Below, piece by piece: positions 1 to 6,711 of a DNA stretch of 62,758 nucleotides (its first letter is position 1; the number at the start of each line of letters is the position of its first letter). The DNA is taken from the IMG/VR virus record IMGVR_UViG_3300009551_000014, positions 1-62,758 of that record; one strand, given 5' to 3'. The notes beneath the pieces are model-generated. The model saw only the letters and a list, made by a program, of their open reading frames with translations, had not been told where the DNA came from and did no database searches. Position numbers and translations under genes: made by a program. Origin of the DNA: a virus.

Positions 1-123
1 AAAGTTTCGAGTTGTGTAGTACATGGGAGAGTGCTTACGTACGCAGACGCACGGATGCACTCCCTTTCGCGGCGGGGTGTCCTGGTTTTCAGCCGGAGTA
101 GGGGGAACAGCGATACCGGTATC
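1..123. repeat. Terminal direct repeat, left copy
   Basis: Bases 1-123 are identical to 62636-62758. The reverse-strand reading frame of a gene crosses the joint without a break, so this is most simply the overlap of a circular assembly (circularly permuted or otherwise closed genome) and not a true fixed terminal repeat. Confidence 0.9.
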
Positions 124-159
124 AGGGTGGCGGCGCAGCCCGTTAACCATTTCGAACAT
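1..159 (-). CDS. 5' part of a junction-spanning hypothetical gene
   Basis: Reading the minus strand from ATG at 159 gives MFEMVNGLRRHPDTGIAVPP and continues in frame through the 123-base repeat into the gene that ends at 62411. A GGAGG ribosome site lies five bases upstream of this ATG, a much better start than the internal GTG at 62695. The joined protein has roughly 127 residues, is rich in Arg, Lys and Tyr, and has no recognised domain. It is the first gene of the minus-strand operon that contains terminase and the structural genes. The window edge is what splits it. Confidence 0.75.
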   Translation of the reverse strand, partial: MFEMVNGLRRHPDTGIAVPPTPAENQDTPPRKGVHPCVCVRKHSPMYYTTRNF

Positions 160-169
160 CCAACCTCCG

Positions 170-199
170 TTGACATCACGTCATGACTTGGGTTAATAT
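170..199 (+). promoter_or_regulatory. Sigma70-like promoter in the divergent control region
   Basis: TTGACA at 170-175, a 17-base spacer and TTAATA at 193-198 precede the GTG start at 239. The 79 bp between the divergent starts at 159 and 239 is the only place from which both arms can be launched. No equally clear minus-strand promoter is visible in it. Confidence 0.65.
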
Positions 200-238
200 C
201 AGTCTCTTAGATTTTTGGCAGGGAAGCGAGGACTTTAT

Positions 239-574
239 GTGAGAACGTGTTACGTAGTCATGGTCACTCCCGCTCAAGAGAACGCGGGGTCATACGAAGT
301 AAGTTGCGAAATAGCTGGTATACCTGATGACATCAGCTTCATGTCCTGGTATGAATGCGAGGATTTCGACCAGGCATCGGGGTACTTCGATGAGATCGTG
401 CGCCTGCTAGGGCCTGTGGTACGGGAAGACGCGGAATGGCTGGATGACTTCAACAGATGCCTGAGCGTAGGCTATCCGGCTAAGGTCACCCTCTATAAGT
501 TCTCTGCCAAACGTAAAGACATGTATAAGATGGCCAACACAGTGATTATGGTTGGCGGCGGGATTGCAAAGTAG
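239..574 (+). CDS. Hypothetical protein (111 aa)
   Basis: First gene of the plus arm. A longer frame opens with TTG at 215, but GTG at 239 has GAGG seven bases upstream and fits the promoter at 170-198 better. The protein starts MRTCYVVMVTPAQ, is acidic in the middle (several D/E around FDEIVRLLGPVVREDAEW) and has a basic patch with Lys/Tyr near the C-terminus. No family is recognised and no signal peptide or clear membrane segment is seen. Being the first early transcript next to the divergent promoter, it may act early on the host; that is inference from position only. Confidence 0.65.
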   Translation: MRTCYVVMVTPAQENAGSYEVSCEIAGIPDDISFMSWYECEDFDQASGYFDEIVRLLGPVVREDAEWLDDFNRCLSVGYPAKVTLYKFSAKRKDMYKMANTVIMVGGGIAK

Positions 575-619
575 TATCATGGGAGATAACAACCCACTTC
601 GATCACCAGGGCGGCGACA

Positions 620-862
620 ATGACCAACACAACTAAGGGATCTGTCAAGCCCTACGCACTACACACCACTCCCACAATAGCGGAATCGACTTCCACAAGC
701 GAGCTTCTAGATTCAGCGGTCTACCCTGAAAGTCGCGCATGGTTCATTCAGCATCTAGGTATTGATGTAGAACTGGTGAGAAACGATCCCGCGTTCTGGC
801 TTGGTATGAGCGTAGGGTCTCACTTAGAGAAGATGAGAGCTGATACCGGGACTGCCGTTTGA
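620..862 (+). CDS. Hypothetical small protein (80 aa)
   Basis: ATG start about 45 bases after the previous stop, with a weak upstream GGGCGG. The N-terminal third is rich in Thr and Ser; the rest includes YPESRAWFIQHLGIDVELV and FWLGMSVGSHLEKM, compatible with a short helical domain. No family is recognised. The stop overlaps a TTGACA promoter element, so the operon appears to end or be re-initiated here. Confidence 0.6.
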   Translation: MTNTTKGSVKPYALHTTPTIAESTSTSELLDSAVYPESRAWFIQHLGIDVELVRNDPAFWLGMSVGSHLEKMRADTGTAV

Positions 863-888
863 CAGCGTCACAGCGACTGTGGTACTCT
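859..888 (+). promoter_or_regulatory. Putative promoter
   Basis: TTGACA at 859-864 overlaps the preceding stop codon; a weak -10 (TACTCT, 883-888) lies 18 bases downstream. It would drive the glycan cassette starting at 1061, but a terminator hairpin lies between them, so it may instead give a short leader RNA. Confidence 0.35.
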
Positions 889-965
889 CGTTTCCAGAGC
901 CTAGAGGTGCATGTCCTGGCTTTCTCTCTCGCTTCGGCTGGGACATGGCGTGACACCCCGCTCCG

Positions 966-1006
966 AAATACCCCACACGCGGCCTTCTCTGTGTGTGGGG
1001 TATTTT
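966..1006 (+). terminator. Rho-independent terminator
   Basis: AAATACCCCACAC pairs with GTGTGGGGTATTT (13 bp, loop near 979-992) and is followed by TT. It separates the first two small genes from the glycan cassette. Confidence 0.75.
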
Positions 1007-1060
1007 GTGCAGTAAATCAGATAGACTTGTGTAAAATCAGTTTTAAACGAGAGAGTTAGC

Positions 1061-1777
1061 ATGCTGCGATCTTATTGGTGGAAAGACAAGCCAAATTTCG
1101 GTGATCTACTCACCCCGTACCTATTAAGACACTATGTTGAGCTTGAGACAGAGTGGGCGCCTGTTAATCAGGCGGACCTGATTTCCACAGGATCTATCCT
1201 CGGGCATGCCTCATCATGGTGGAGTGGCCACATCTTAGGATCAGGGAAGCTGTTCGCTCACGACGAGGTGCCTAAGGACGCGAAAGTATGGGCTCTGCGC
1301 GGTCCTATCACAGCCAAGGGTATACGTGGAGACTTCGCCCTAGGGGACCCTGGTCTACTGGCCGATGAGTTGGTGCCTCCGCAAACCAAGAAACATACTC
1401 TGGGCATTCTGCCTCACTGGTCTGATCAAGACTTGACTCAGCGTACTGAGTGGGATCAGTACAACCCTGTGAAGATCTATCCGCATTGGGATCCTTTGAA
1501 AGTTATCGCAGCCATCGGATCCTGCCACAAGATCATCACGTCGTCTCTCCATGGCCTGATCCTAGCCGATGCCTTCGGCATCCCTCGCCGGTTCGAGTGG
1601 GCTTCCCGGCTTGACAAGGAAGGCGGGGATCTCAAGCACAGAGATTATCACGCATCCATTGGACATAAGTTTGAAGTTGGTGTAACGTCCAAACCGAGTA
1701 GGTTCCGGGTTAACGACCGGAGAGACGAACTGATAGATGCGTTCGAAGCGTTCGCGTCCGAAGCAAGGAGTTACTAG
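1061..1777 (+). CDS. Polysaccharide pyruvyl transferase-like protein
   Basis: A 238-residue protein with the hallmarks of the polysaccharide pyruvyl transferase family, which adds pyruvyl groups to glycan sugars in the cytoplasm: NFGDLLTPYLL near residue 12, TGSILGH near 43, ALRGPITAKG near 78, GDPGLL near 93 and SSLHGLILADAFGIP near 161. Typical members run 300 residues or more, so this is a compact version. The ATG overlaps an AGCATGCT palindrome. The stop abuts the glycosyltransferase start at 1778, and together with the DUF4185 protein it forms a three-gene cassette. A likely role is modifying virion or host surface glycans; the acceptor is unknown. Confidence 0.8.
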   Translation: MLRSYWWKDKPNFGDLLTPYLLRHYVELETEWAPVNQADLISTGSILGHASSWWSGHILGSGKLFAHDEVPKDAKVWALRGPITAKGIRGDFALGDPGLLADELVPPQTKKHTLGILPHWSDQDLTQRTEWDQYNPVKIYPHWDPLKVIAAIGSCHKIITSSLHGLILADAFGIPRRFEWASRLDKEGGDLKHRDYHASIGHKFEVGVTSKPSRFRVNDRRDELIDAFEAFASEARSY

Positions 1778-2584
1778 ATGGGCAACCCGTTCGATAAGGG
1801 TCGCGGTATATCAGTCATCGTACCGTTCCGGTCAGATGGGACGGAACGACAGGAGATCTGGGACTGGCTACAAAGGTTCTATGAGTGGCGACTACCAGAG
1901 GCTCAGTTCCTGGTCGGGACAGACGACGGGACACCGTTCTCCAAGACTATGGCAGTGAACGAAGCTGCCAGACGAGCGTCAGGGGACATCTACGTCATCC
2001 TTGACGCTGACTGTTGGATCAACCCAGAGGTTATCACAGAAGCAGCGCACCGCATCCGGGTGGCGCGGGCTCGCCACAAGCGCCGTTGGTACATCCCCTA
2101 TCGCCACCTATACCGTTTAACCAAGTGCGCATCCGAGCGCATCCTGGATGAGAACCCGTTCTGGATTCACCCGCCGAATGGGTGGGCCGAGGAACTGTTC
2201 TTTGAGAATCAGGACATTGAGAACTGCGATGAGTCCGGAATCGGGCATAACTTCGGTGCTCTGATCCAGATCATGCCAGCTGAAGCGTTCTGGGAGGTCG
2301 GGGGGATGGAACCCCGATGCCGTGGTTGGGGCGTTGACGACGTGGCATTTGTCATGGCGTTGGACACGCTCTATACTCGCCACCGTACCTTGGATCGGAA
2401 CGTCTTCACGTTCTACCACAAGCCCAAAGGGCGCCGTCACCACAGGTTGTGGGATGGCCAGACAGACGAGGATCCGAACGGTCGTCTAGGCGAGCGGTAC
2501 AGCCGAGCGTGGGGCGATCCGCTCAAGATGCGTGCTCTCGTTGACGAGGGCCTAAAGATCATACGGGAGATTGAAGATCTATGA
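1778..2584 (+). CDS. Family 2-type glycosyltransferase
   Basis: 268 residues. The N-terminal GT-A fold shows SVIVPFRSDG near residue 10, an acceptor region with DDG, and the metal-binding DAD motif in YVILDADCWI near residue 72. The second half has GGMEPRCRGWGVDDVAF near residue 170, typical of the galactosyltransferase C-terminal (7C) domain. It probably transfers a nucleotide-activated sugar. It follows the pyruvyl-transferase-like gene with no gap and overlaps the next gene by four bases (ATGA), so the three are translationally coupled. Actinophages are known to glycosylate virion proteins and this is a candidate enzyme for that; cell-wall glycan editing is the alternative. Confidence 0.8.
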   Translation: MGNPFDKGRGISVIVPFRSDGTERQEIWDWLQRFYEWRLPEAQFLVGTDDGTPFSKTMAVNEAARRASGDIYVILDADCWINPEVITEAAHRIRVARARHKRRWYIPYRHLYRLTKCASERILDENPFWIHPPNGWAEELFFENQDIENCDESGIGHNFGALIQIMPAEAFWEVGGMEPRCRGWGVDDVAFVMALDTLYTRHRTLDRNVFTFYHKPKGRRHHRLWDGQTDEDPNGRLGERYSRAWGDPLKMRALVDEGLKIIREIEDL

Positions 2585-3600
2585 GCATTTCAAATGTCGT
2601 TCCTCAGCAAGCTGTCAAGGTTGCTCAGGTTACGGGACCCAACACCGCAAAGTGGAAGTTGGGAGGAGGTGACCTCGGGTGCATGTGGGCGAGCCGCAAT
2701 GGCCAGATATTCCATGTGTTCGGGGACAACTTCCAGACCGTCCAGGAACCGTCTCCGTTCTCCGGTCCGGTGGGCACAGACTATCGGCCCAACTGCCTCG
2801 GGCGTTCTACGTACGTAGATTTCCGGGGCGGAGTTACGTTCACCGGGTTCAACGTGGATTCCAACTCCGATCGTACGGCAATCCTGCCGATTCAGAGTGG
2901 GGTCGAGGATGGTGTGGTACCGACCGGCGGTATCTGGATGCCGACGTACCCCCCTAATCCATCGTGGGCCCCTAACGGCCTGGACGTGCTGTCTTATGTG
3001 TCGTTTGCTCTGCATCACACAGACCAGAACGTGACGCGACTCGGGGGCACTGCCTATTCTATCGACGGAGGCAAGACCTGGTTCAGGTCTAACGCGTCAT
3101 GGGATAACAATGCTCAGTACTCTGACAAGTTCCAGCAATCCACGTTCGGGCGTGTGCCGGGGGATCCATACATCTACCGGTTCATGACTGAATCAGCGAG
3201 GTCTGGGAACGTGCATCTGGCACGTACGCAAGACCCGATCACGAAATCAACTTATCAATACTGGACCGGTAGCACATGGTCAACCAACCCGGCAGATGTA
3301 GGGGTGCTGGTCCAAGGGCCAGTGGGCGAAATGTCGGTTCGCTACGATGATCTGCTCAATGTCTGGATGATGCTTTATCACGATGACCCGGGGCAGAACA
3401 CTGTATTCCGGTGGGCTAAGACTCCCACGGGGCCCTGGTCTAACAAGATGACTATCTGGCCGGACAGCGCGGAACAGCCGGATGGCGTTTACGCCCCGAT
3501 GATTCACCCGCTGTCCTCTGGCACTTCCCTGTGGTTCTGCGGGTCAGACTGGAATACCTATCAGACATACCTGTACTACGCTAACCTGAACGTCACGTAA
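2581..3600 (+). CDS. DUF4185-like beta-propeller protein
   Basis: 339 residues with repeated blade-like strands. Motifs include GGGDLGCMWASRNGQIFHVFGDNF near residue 28 split across strands, LGGTAYSIDGGKTWFRS near 158, and repeated W/Y/D-rich turns to the C-terminus. This matches DUF4185 proteins of actinobacteria and their phages, which resemble five-bladed glycosidase propellers. No signal peptide is visible. Coupling to the two glycan enzymes suggests it binds or trims a sugar; whether it is catalytic or a virion-associated binder cannot be told from sequence. Confidence 0.7.
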   Translation: MSISNVVPQQAVKVAQVTGPNTAKWKLGGGDLGCMWASRNGQIFHVFGDNFQTVQEPSPFSGPVGTDYRPNCLGRSTYVDFRGGVTFTGFNVDSNSDRTAILPIQSGVEDGVVPTGGIWMPTYPPNPSWAPNGLDVLSYVSFALHHTDQNVTRLGGTAYSIDGGKTWFRSNASWDNNAQYSDKFQQSTFGRVPGDPYIYRFMTESARSGNVHLARTQDPITKSTYQYWTGSTWSTNPADVGVLVQGPVGEMSVRYDDLLNVWMMLYHDDPGQNTVFRWAKTPTGPWSNKMTIWPDSAEQPDGVYAPMIHPLSSGTSLWFCGSDWNTYQTYLYYANLNVT

Positions 3601-3842
3601 TGGGCGACAAGTTTGAAGCTGCGTTCCATGGCGGCGAGTATGACCACCTGGTCAGGCAGCTTGCTAAGTCCATAGAACGCGATAAGCGGCGTAGCAGGAT
3701 GCGCATAGCAGCTCGAAACCTGCTGACGACAACGATAATCACTGTGTGGTTCACTGTTTGTTTAGGCTTTCTAAGTTGGTGGGGATACATCCCCGCGATA
3801 CTTGCAACAGCGGGGTACTTTACAGCAAGGGACCTGATGTAA
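3600..3842 (+). CDS. Small membrane protein (80 aa)
   Basis: The ATG shares one base with the previous stop (TAATG). A charged N-terminal half (HLVRQLAKSIERDKRRSRM) is followed by two hydrophobic stretches, around residues 43-58 and 60-75, separated by a short turn, so a helical hairpin in the membrane with the basic part inside is likely. It closes the glycan cassette and is followed by a terminator. It could anchor the cassette or be an unrelated membrane effector; no family is recognised. Confidence 0.65.
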   Translation: MGDKFEAAFHGGEYDHLVRQLAKSIERDKRRSRMRIAARNLLTTTIITVWFTVCLGFLSWWGYIPAILATAGYFTARDLM

Positions 3843-3865
3843 TAGGTGCTTCAGGATCTTCTTTT

Positions 3866-3900
3866 AGCGGCGCTCTAGCTCTCTGAGCTGGGGCGCCGCT
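3866..3900 (+). terminator. Terminator-like hairpin
   Basis: AGCGGCGC (3866-3873) pairs with GCGCCGCT (3893-3900), with further AGCTC/GAGCT pairing inside. Only a weak T-rich tail follows (GCTTTGCG). Confidence 0.6.
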
Positions 3901-3941
3901 GCTTTGCGTGCATCTATGTCCTGAAAATGGTTACCGACCGG

Positions 3942-3970
3942 TTGACAGCCATAGTAGCTGTGCGTACGTT
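3942..3970 (+). promoter_or_regulatory. Putative promoter
   Basis: TTGACA at 3942-3947 with a weak TACGTT -10 after a 17-base spacer, just after the terminator of the preceding cassette. Confidence 0.4.
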
Positions 3971-4053
3971 GGTTGTAACAGAGAGGCACCGACACTCTCT
4001 ACTGAACATCGGAGACAAAATGAACTCACACAGAAGATGGCAGCGAAGACCTG

Positions 4054-4338
4054 ATGCTCGTTCCGGAAGTGGACGATCTGGACGAGGTAGCAGAGTCGGC
4101 AGCTCGCAAAGTACTGCGAATCACAATGGAGTTTGAAGTAGGCGACAAAAAGACGCACTCGACGCGTCTTAAGGAAGCTTACCTAGCCGCTGTGACCGCC
4201 GCAGACGACGCGGTTCGCGCGATTCTGTTAAAGGACAGCGTACGAGGCTTGAAAACTCAAGTGGTGTACGGGTATCGCCACTTGGAAGGGAATGAGATCG
4301 CGTGGGGCCGGGTGATGAACAACAACCATGAGCAGTAA
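4054..4338 (+). CDS. Hypothetical protein (94 aa)
   Basis: Acidic N-terminus (LVPEVDDLDEVAESAARKVL), then a helical region LKEAYLAAVTAADDAVRAILLKD and a C-terminal YGYRHLEGNEIAWGRV. No family is recognised. The start is uncertain: ATG 4054 has only a weak ribosome site, whereas a strong GGAG followed by ATG at 4020 opens another frame that gives a low-complexity Arg/Ser peptide and stops at 4136. A short MAAKT reading that ends in TGATG at 4054 could couple translation to this start. Confidence 0.5.
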   Translation: MLVPEVDDLDEVAESAARKVLRITMEFEVGDKKTHSTRLKEAYLAAVTAADDAVRAILLKDSVRGLKTQVVYGYRHLEGNEIAWGRVMNNNHEQ

Positions 4339-4381
4339 CCTCAACCACCTCATACGAAACGGTGATATAAGAAGAGTGGAT

Positions 4382-4415
4382 GCCCCAGATCCCTAGACGG
4401 CCGAGGATCTGGGGC
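4382..4415 (+). terminator. Rho-independent terminator
   Basis: GCCCCAGATCC (4382-4392) pairs perfectly with GGATCTGGGGC (4405-4415), an 11-bp stem with a 12-base loop, followed by TAACTCTT. Confidence 0.75.
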
Positions 4416-4421
4416 TAACTC

Positions 4422-4450
4422 TTGACAGATCGAGGTCTGTGTGCAAGACT
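4422..4450 (+). promoter_or_regulatory. Putative promoter
   Basis: TTGACA at 4422-4427 directly after the terminator, with a weak -10 AAGACT at 4445-4450 (17-base spacer). It would transcribe the two small genes before the tRNA array. Confidence 0.5.
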
Positions 4451-4483
4451 AGGGCTATCGCGTTGGAGAGAGGAGGCGATGTA

Positions 4484-4555
4484 ATGGTGGAGATCATCGT
4501 TCTTGCACTGGTATTTTACGTAGTGTACCGTTTGGCAAAGAAGAAGAAGCGGTGA
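4484..4555 (+). CDS. Single-pass membrane micropeptide (23 aa)
   Basis: MVEIIVLALVFYVVYRLAKK: one transmembrane helix followed by a KKKKR tail that would stay in the cytoplasm. A strong GGAGG site precedes the ATG. The stop overlaps the GTG of the next gene (GTGA), as at most gene junctions in this arm. Function unknown. Confidence 0.6.
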   Translation: MVEIIVLALVFYVVYRLAKKKKR

Positions 4556-4821
4556 GAAAGCTGATGGCGCGTGTGGCGCAACGCAAGTATCTGACACGCC
4601 ACATCGTAGAGCAGGCGGAACGGTACGGTTACCGTTGTCCGGCGACACAGCAACAGTTGAATGCGTTTCGCAGTGTGCTGATCAAAGTACATGCCCCAGA
4701 TCCGTACTTTACGGTTGTGGACGGGTACGCGTACGATTGTGCCGCAGAGGATGGCACGATGAGAGCCATCCTCCGAGAGACGCCGTTCCGTGTCGAGGTA
4801 GTCGATGGACGGACCCTCTGA
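4552..4821 (+). CDS. Hypothetical protein (89 aa)
   Basis: GTG start in a four-base overlap with the micropeptide. The N-terminus is basic (RKLMARVAQRKYLTRHIVEQ); the middle has HAPDPYFTVVDGYAYDC and the C-terminus is acidic. No domain is recognised. It ends two bases before the strong tRNA-array promoter. Confidence 0.6.
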   Translation: MRKLMARVAQRKYLTRHIVEQAERYGYRCPATQQQLNAFRSVLIKVHAPDPYFTVVDGYAYDCAAEDGTMRAILRETPFRVEVVDGRTL

Positions 4822-4822
4822 C

Positions 4823-4851
4823 TTGACACTGCGTGGGGCGTAGGTTATGAT
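4823..4851 (+). promoter_or_regulatory. Strong promoter of the tRNA array
   Basis: TTGACA (4823-4828), an exact 17-base spacer and TATGAT (4846-4851): close to the sigma70 consensus and the best promoter in the window. Transcription would start about 4858, some 30 bases before the first tRNA. Confidence 0.8.
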
Positions 4852-4887
4852 CCCCTCAGAAGTGAGATCCTTGACAAAAGAAACCTA

Positions 4888-4978
4888 GGAAGGGCCAGCC
4901 GATAGTCGGCGGCGGCGCCTGTCTTGAAAACAGGTAGGGTTAAGACCCGTAGGAGTTCGACCCTCCTCCCTTCCGCCA
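4888..4978 (+). tRNA. tRNA-Ser (TGA)
   Basis: GGAAGGG/CCCTTCC acceptor stem, anticodon loop TTGAAAA centred on TGA, long variable arm as expected for serine, T-arm with GTTCGAC, and an encoded CCA at 4976-4978. It decodes TCA and related serine codons that are rare in high-GC hosts. Confidence 0.92.
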
Positions 4979-4979
4979 T

Positions 4980-5110
4980 GGATAGGCTAGTTCAAGGCTA
5001 GACAGTGACGGGGTTGCAACCCCTAGGAACAGTGGGGGTCTTGGATGAAGAAAACCCGGAGCGGGCACGCCGTACCCACAGCGTTAGCGAAATAGCCCCC
5101 GCGCCTATCC
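4980..5110 (+). ncRNA. Structured RNA candidate A (tRNA-like outline)
   Basis: GGATAGG (4980-4986) pairs perfectly with CCTATCC (5104-5110). Inside are a CTAG-TTCAAGG-CTAG hairpin, a GGGGT-TGCA-ACCCC hairpin whose loop contains GCA, and a GTGGGGG/CCCCCGC helix enclosing about 60 bases. The outline recalls a cloverleaf, but there is no T-arm motif and spacing is wrong for a tRNA. Function unknown. Confidence 0.35.
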
Positions 5111-5209
5111 AGTAGTACACCCGTTTAGCGGCGGGTTAGGTAGGTTCCCGGGTGGGATTTAGCTACCAGGAAGCGCACCCGATGCATGCAAGCGTGTGAT
5201 ACTGGATAG
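5105..5209 (+). ncRNA. Structured RNA candidate B
   Basis: CTATCCAGTA (5105-5114) pairs with TACTGGATAG (5200-5209), a 10-bp closing helix. Inside are CCCG/CGGG and GGTAG/CTACC hairpins. Its 5' strand is the same stretch that closes candidate A, so the two folds exclude each other. Confidence 0.35.
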
Positions 5210-5220
5210 CACTACCGCAT

Positions 5221-5293
5221 TGAGATATAGCTCAGTCGGCAGAGCGGGAGATTGTTAATCTCTAGGTCGCAGGTTCGATCCCTGCTATCTCAG
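5221..5293 (+). tRNA. tRNA-Asn (GTT)
   Basis: Perfect TGAGATA/TATCTCA acceptor stem, D-arm with AGCTCAGTCGG, anticodon loop with GTT, T-arm GCAGGTTCGATCCCTGC and discriminator G. Confidence 0.95.
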
Positions 5294-5395
5294 CGGCGCG
5301 GACTGACTCCTCGCGTCCAATCTGATTGGAGTCAGCAGATTGACGGTATGACCCACTATGCGCGGTCTACCGGATGGACCCCTCCGGGGGTTCTA

Positions 5396-5467
5396 TGGCC
5401 TTTGGTGTAATTGGTAGCACAAGGGATTTTGGTTCCCTCAGTCTAGGTTCGAGTCCTGGTAGGCCAG
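5396..5467 (+). tRNA. tRNA-Gln (TTG)
   Basis: TGGCCT/AGGCCA acceptor, anticodon stem AGGGA/TCCCT with loop TTTTGGT (anticodon TTG), T-arm with GGTTCGAGTCC. The seventh acceptor pair is a T-T mismatch. It reads CAA. Confidence 0.92.
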
Positions 5468-5629
5468 CGCTACAGATGGTAGCAACTTTGAGTATCTATG
5501 TTGTCGTTCTGAGGAGTGACCATGTAAGACACTTGAGTAAGCTATGGATACAACTGAATACCGCTCATCAGACGGTATATTCTGATCACAAGATGAGGTA
5601 TGAGGCTACTAGCATTGGTCTCATACCGC

Positions 5630-5703
5630 CTGGATATGGCCAAGCTTGGTAAGGCGCCGCGTTTGGGACGCGGAGAGCGCAAGTTCGAATCTTGCTATCC
5701 AGA
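5630..5703 (+). tRNA. tRNA-Pro (TGG)
   Basis: CTGGATA/TATCCAG acceptor, anticodon stem CCGCG/CGCGG around TTTGGGA (TGG), T-arm with AAGTTCGAATCTT, discriminator A. A strong GGTATGAG/CTCATACC hairpin lies immediately upstream (5597-5627) and may be a processing signal. Confidence 0.92.
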
Positions 5704-5818
5704 CAATGCGTTAGAGCGGGGATAGGATGTGGTAAAAGAACCGCGCGGTGATGCAGATGCAAGAGTCGGTCATCGGACGCAGGAGAGCCCGGGTTTACCA
5801 CAGGTAAGGGCTTTCATA

Positions 5819-5883
5819 GTGAGTGCCACCCAACCAACGCGCGGGACTAGGGGGCTGCCTGGATTACAAGACAGGCCACTCAC
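5819..5883 (+). ncRNA. Structured RNA candidate C (65 nt)
   Basis: GTGAGTG (5819-5825) closes with CACTCAC (5877-5883). A GCCTG/CAGGC hairpin with loop GATTACAAGA abuts the 3' strand. There is no T-arm, so this is not a standard tRNA. The surrounding 5704-6093 stretch has no convincing gene. Confidence 0.3.
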
Positions 5884-6093
5884 ACTTATTGCAGACAGAA
5901 AACCGATGTCGAGGCGAGCGGAGCTGTTTGACTGGGAAGTGCCGATGCAGGCGAACCAGGAGGCTGGGAAGCGTTGACCCTTATTCGGAAATGGCTGTCA
6001 CACCTTATAAAGTAGTGGTGCTACCCAGGTAACCCTACGGGTACAGGCTGGTATGGGCGCGCGGTCGTGCGGAAGTCAGCCCATCACACAAAA

Positions 6094-6156
6094 GACCGAT
6101 GCTCATTCCCCTAGCCAAGGGCATCAGAGACGGAATTTGGCATCCGTGCATCGGTC
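6094..6156 (+). ncRNA. Structured RNA candidate D (63 nt)
   Basis: A 9-bp closing helix GACCGATGC/GCATCGGTC encloses a CCC/GGG hairpin and an ACGGA-ATTTGGCA-TCCGT hairpin that abuts the 3' strand: a compact three-way junction ending five bases before tRNA-Val. Confidence 0.35.
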
Positions 6157-6160
6157 GTAA

Positions 6161-6234
6161 GGACGCTTAGCTCAGTCTGGCAGAGCATCGCCGTTACATG
6201 GCGAGTGTCACAGGTTCAAATCCTGTAGCGTTCA
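6161..6234 (+). tRNA. tRNA-Val (TAC)
   Basis: GGACGCT/AGCGTTC acceptor, anticodon stem TCGCC/GGCGA with loop GTTACAT (TAC), T-arm ACAGGTTCAAATCCTGT, discriminator A. It reads GTA. Confidence 0.93.
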
Positions 6235-6276
6235 CAAGGAGCACGGCCTACCGTGTTTAGTCTCAGTAGGTTGAGA

Positions 6277-6328
6277 CCAGGGCTTTTATAGAGGAAGTGA
6301 TTCGGGATTATTGCCCGGTCCGCCCTGG
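6277..6328 (+). ncRNA. Structured RNA candidate E (52 nt)
   Basis: CCAGGGC (6277-6283) closes with GCCCTGG (6322-6328); a CGGG-ATTATTG-CCCG hairpin lies near the 3' strand. A separate GTCTCA/TGAGAC hairpin directly precedes it. Confidence 0.3.
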
Positions 6329-6378
6329 GTCGGTGAAGCTAGGGGTAGCTGCCTAGTGTACCTGCCGACCTTCCGATT

Positions 6379-6450
6379 GCCACATTAGCTCAGGGGTAGA
6401 GCATCCGCCTTGTAAGCGGACGGTCGAGGGTTCAAATCCTTCATGTGGCT
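6379..6450 (+). tRNA. tRNA-Thr (TGT)
   Basis: Perfect GCCACAT/ATGTGGC acceptor, D-arm AGCTCAGGGGTAGAGC, anticodon stem TCCGC/GCGGA with CTTGTAA (TGT), T-arm with GGGTTCAAATCC, discriminator T. The 260 bases after it hold only hairpins (for example GCGGG/CCCGC) before the next gene. Confidence 0.95.
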
Positions 6451-6711
6451 CTAGTTCCGGTGACCTGTCCCCTCTGAACGATCTCAGGGGTCGGAAGGTA
6501 GCAGATCGTGCCGGGACTCGCAGTTGGCAGCGTACTGTGTGAAGCTGAACGCTGTAGTACGGTCGAGTCTCAGGTAAGATCGGGTCTAACGGCTGACAAC
6601 TTGCGTAGGTACCGAAAGGGCTTGACGAGGTTGACTCAGCGCGGGTTTCACAGCAGAGTGAGATTGGTCCCGCCCGGCGCCGCACTAAACTACTACCACA
6701 GGAGTCGAAGA

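Noticed and set aside
1-123. True direct terminal repeats of a T7-like packaging strategy
   Set aside because: A well-formed gene would be broken at the end; overlap of a circular assembly explains the identity better.
859-1059. Open frame of 66 codons between the second gene and the glycan cassette
   Set aside because: It runs through a terminator hairpin, starts on a TTG inside the previous stop and has no ribosome site.
4020-4136. Arg/Ser-rich 38-codon frame with a good GGAG site
   Set aside because: Low-complexity sequence overlapping a more protein-like frame; kept only as a doubt about the start at 4054.
4980-5110. tRNA-Cys (GCA) reading of structured candidate A
   Set aside because: GCA lies in a loop and the ends pair, but there is no T-arm, spacing is wrong and the anticodon stem does not form five pairs with a seven-base loop.
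5374-6032. Several open frames of 60-92 codons across the tRNA array
   Set aside because: They overlap tRNAs and RNA hairpins, have odd composition and no ribosome sites.
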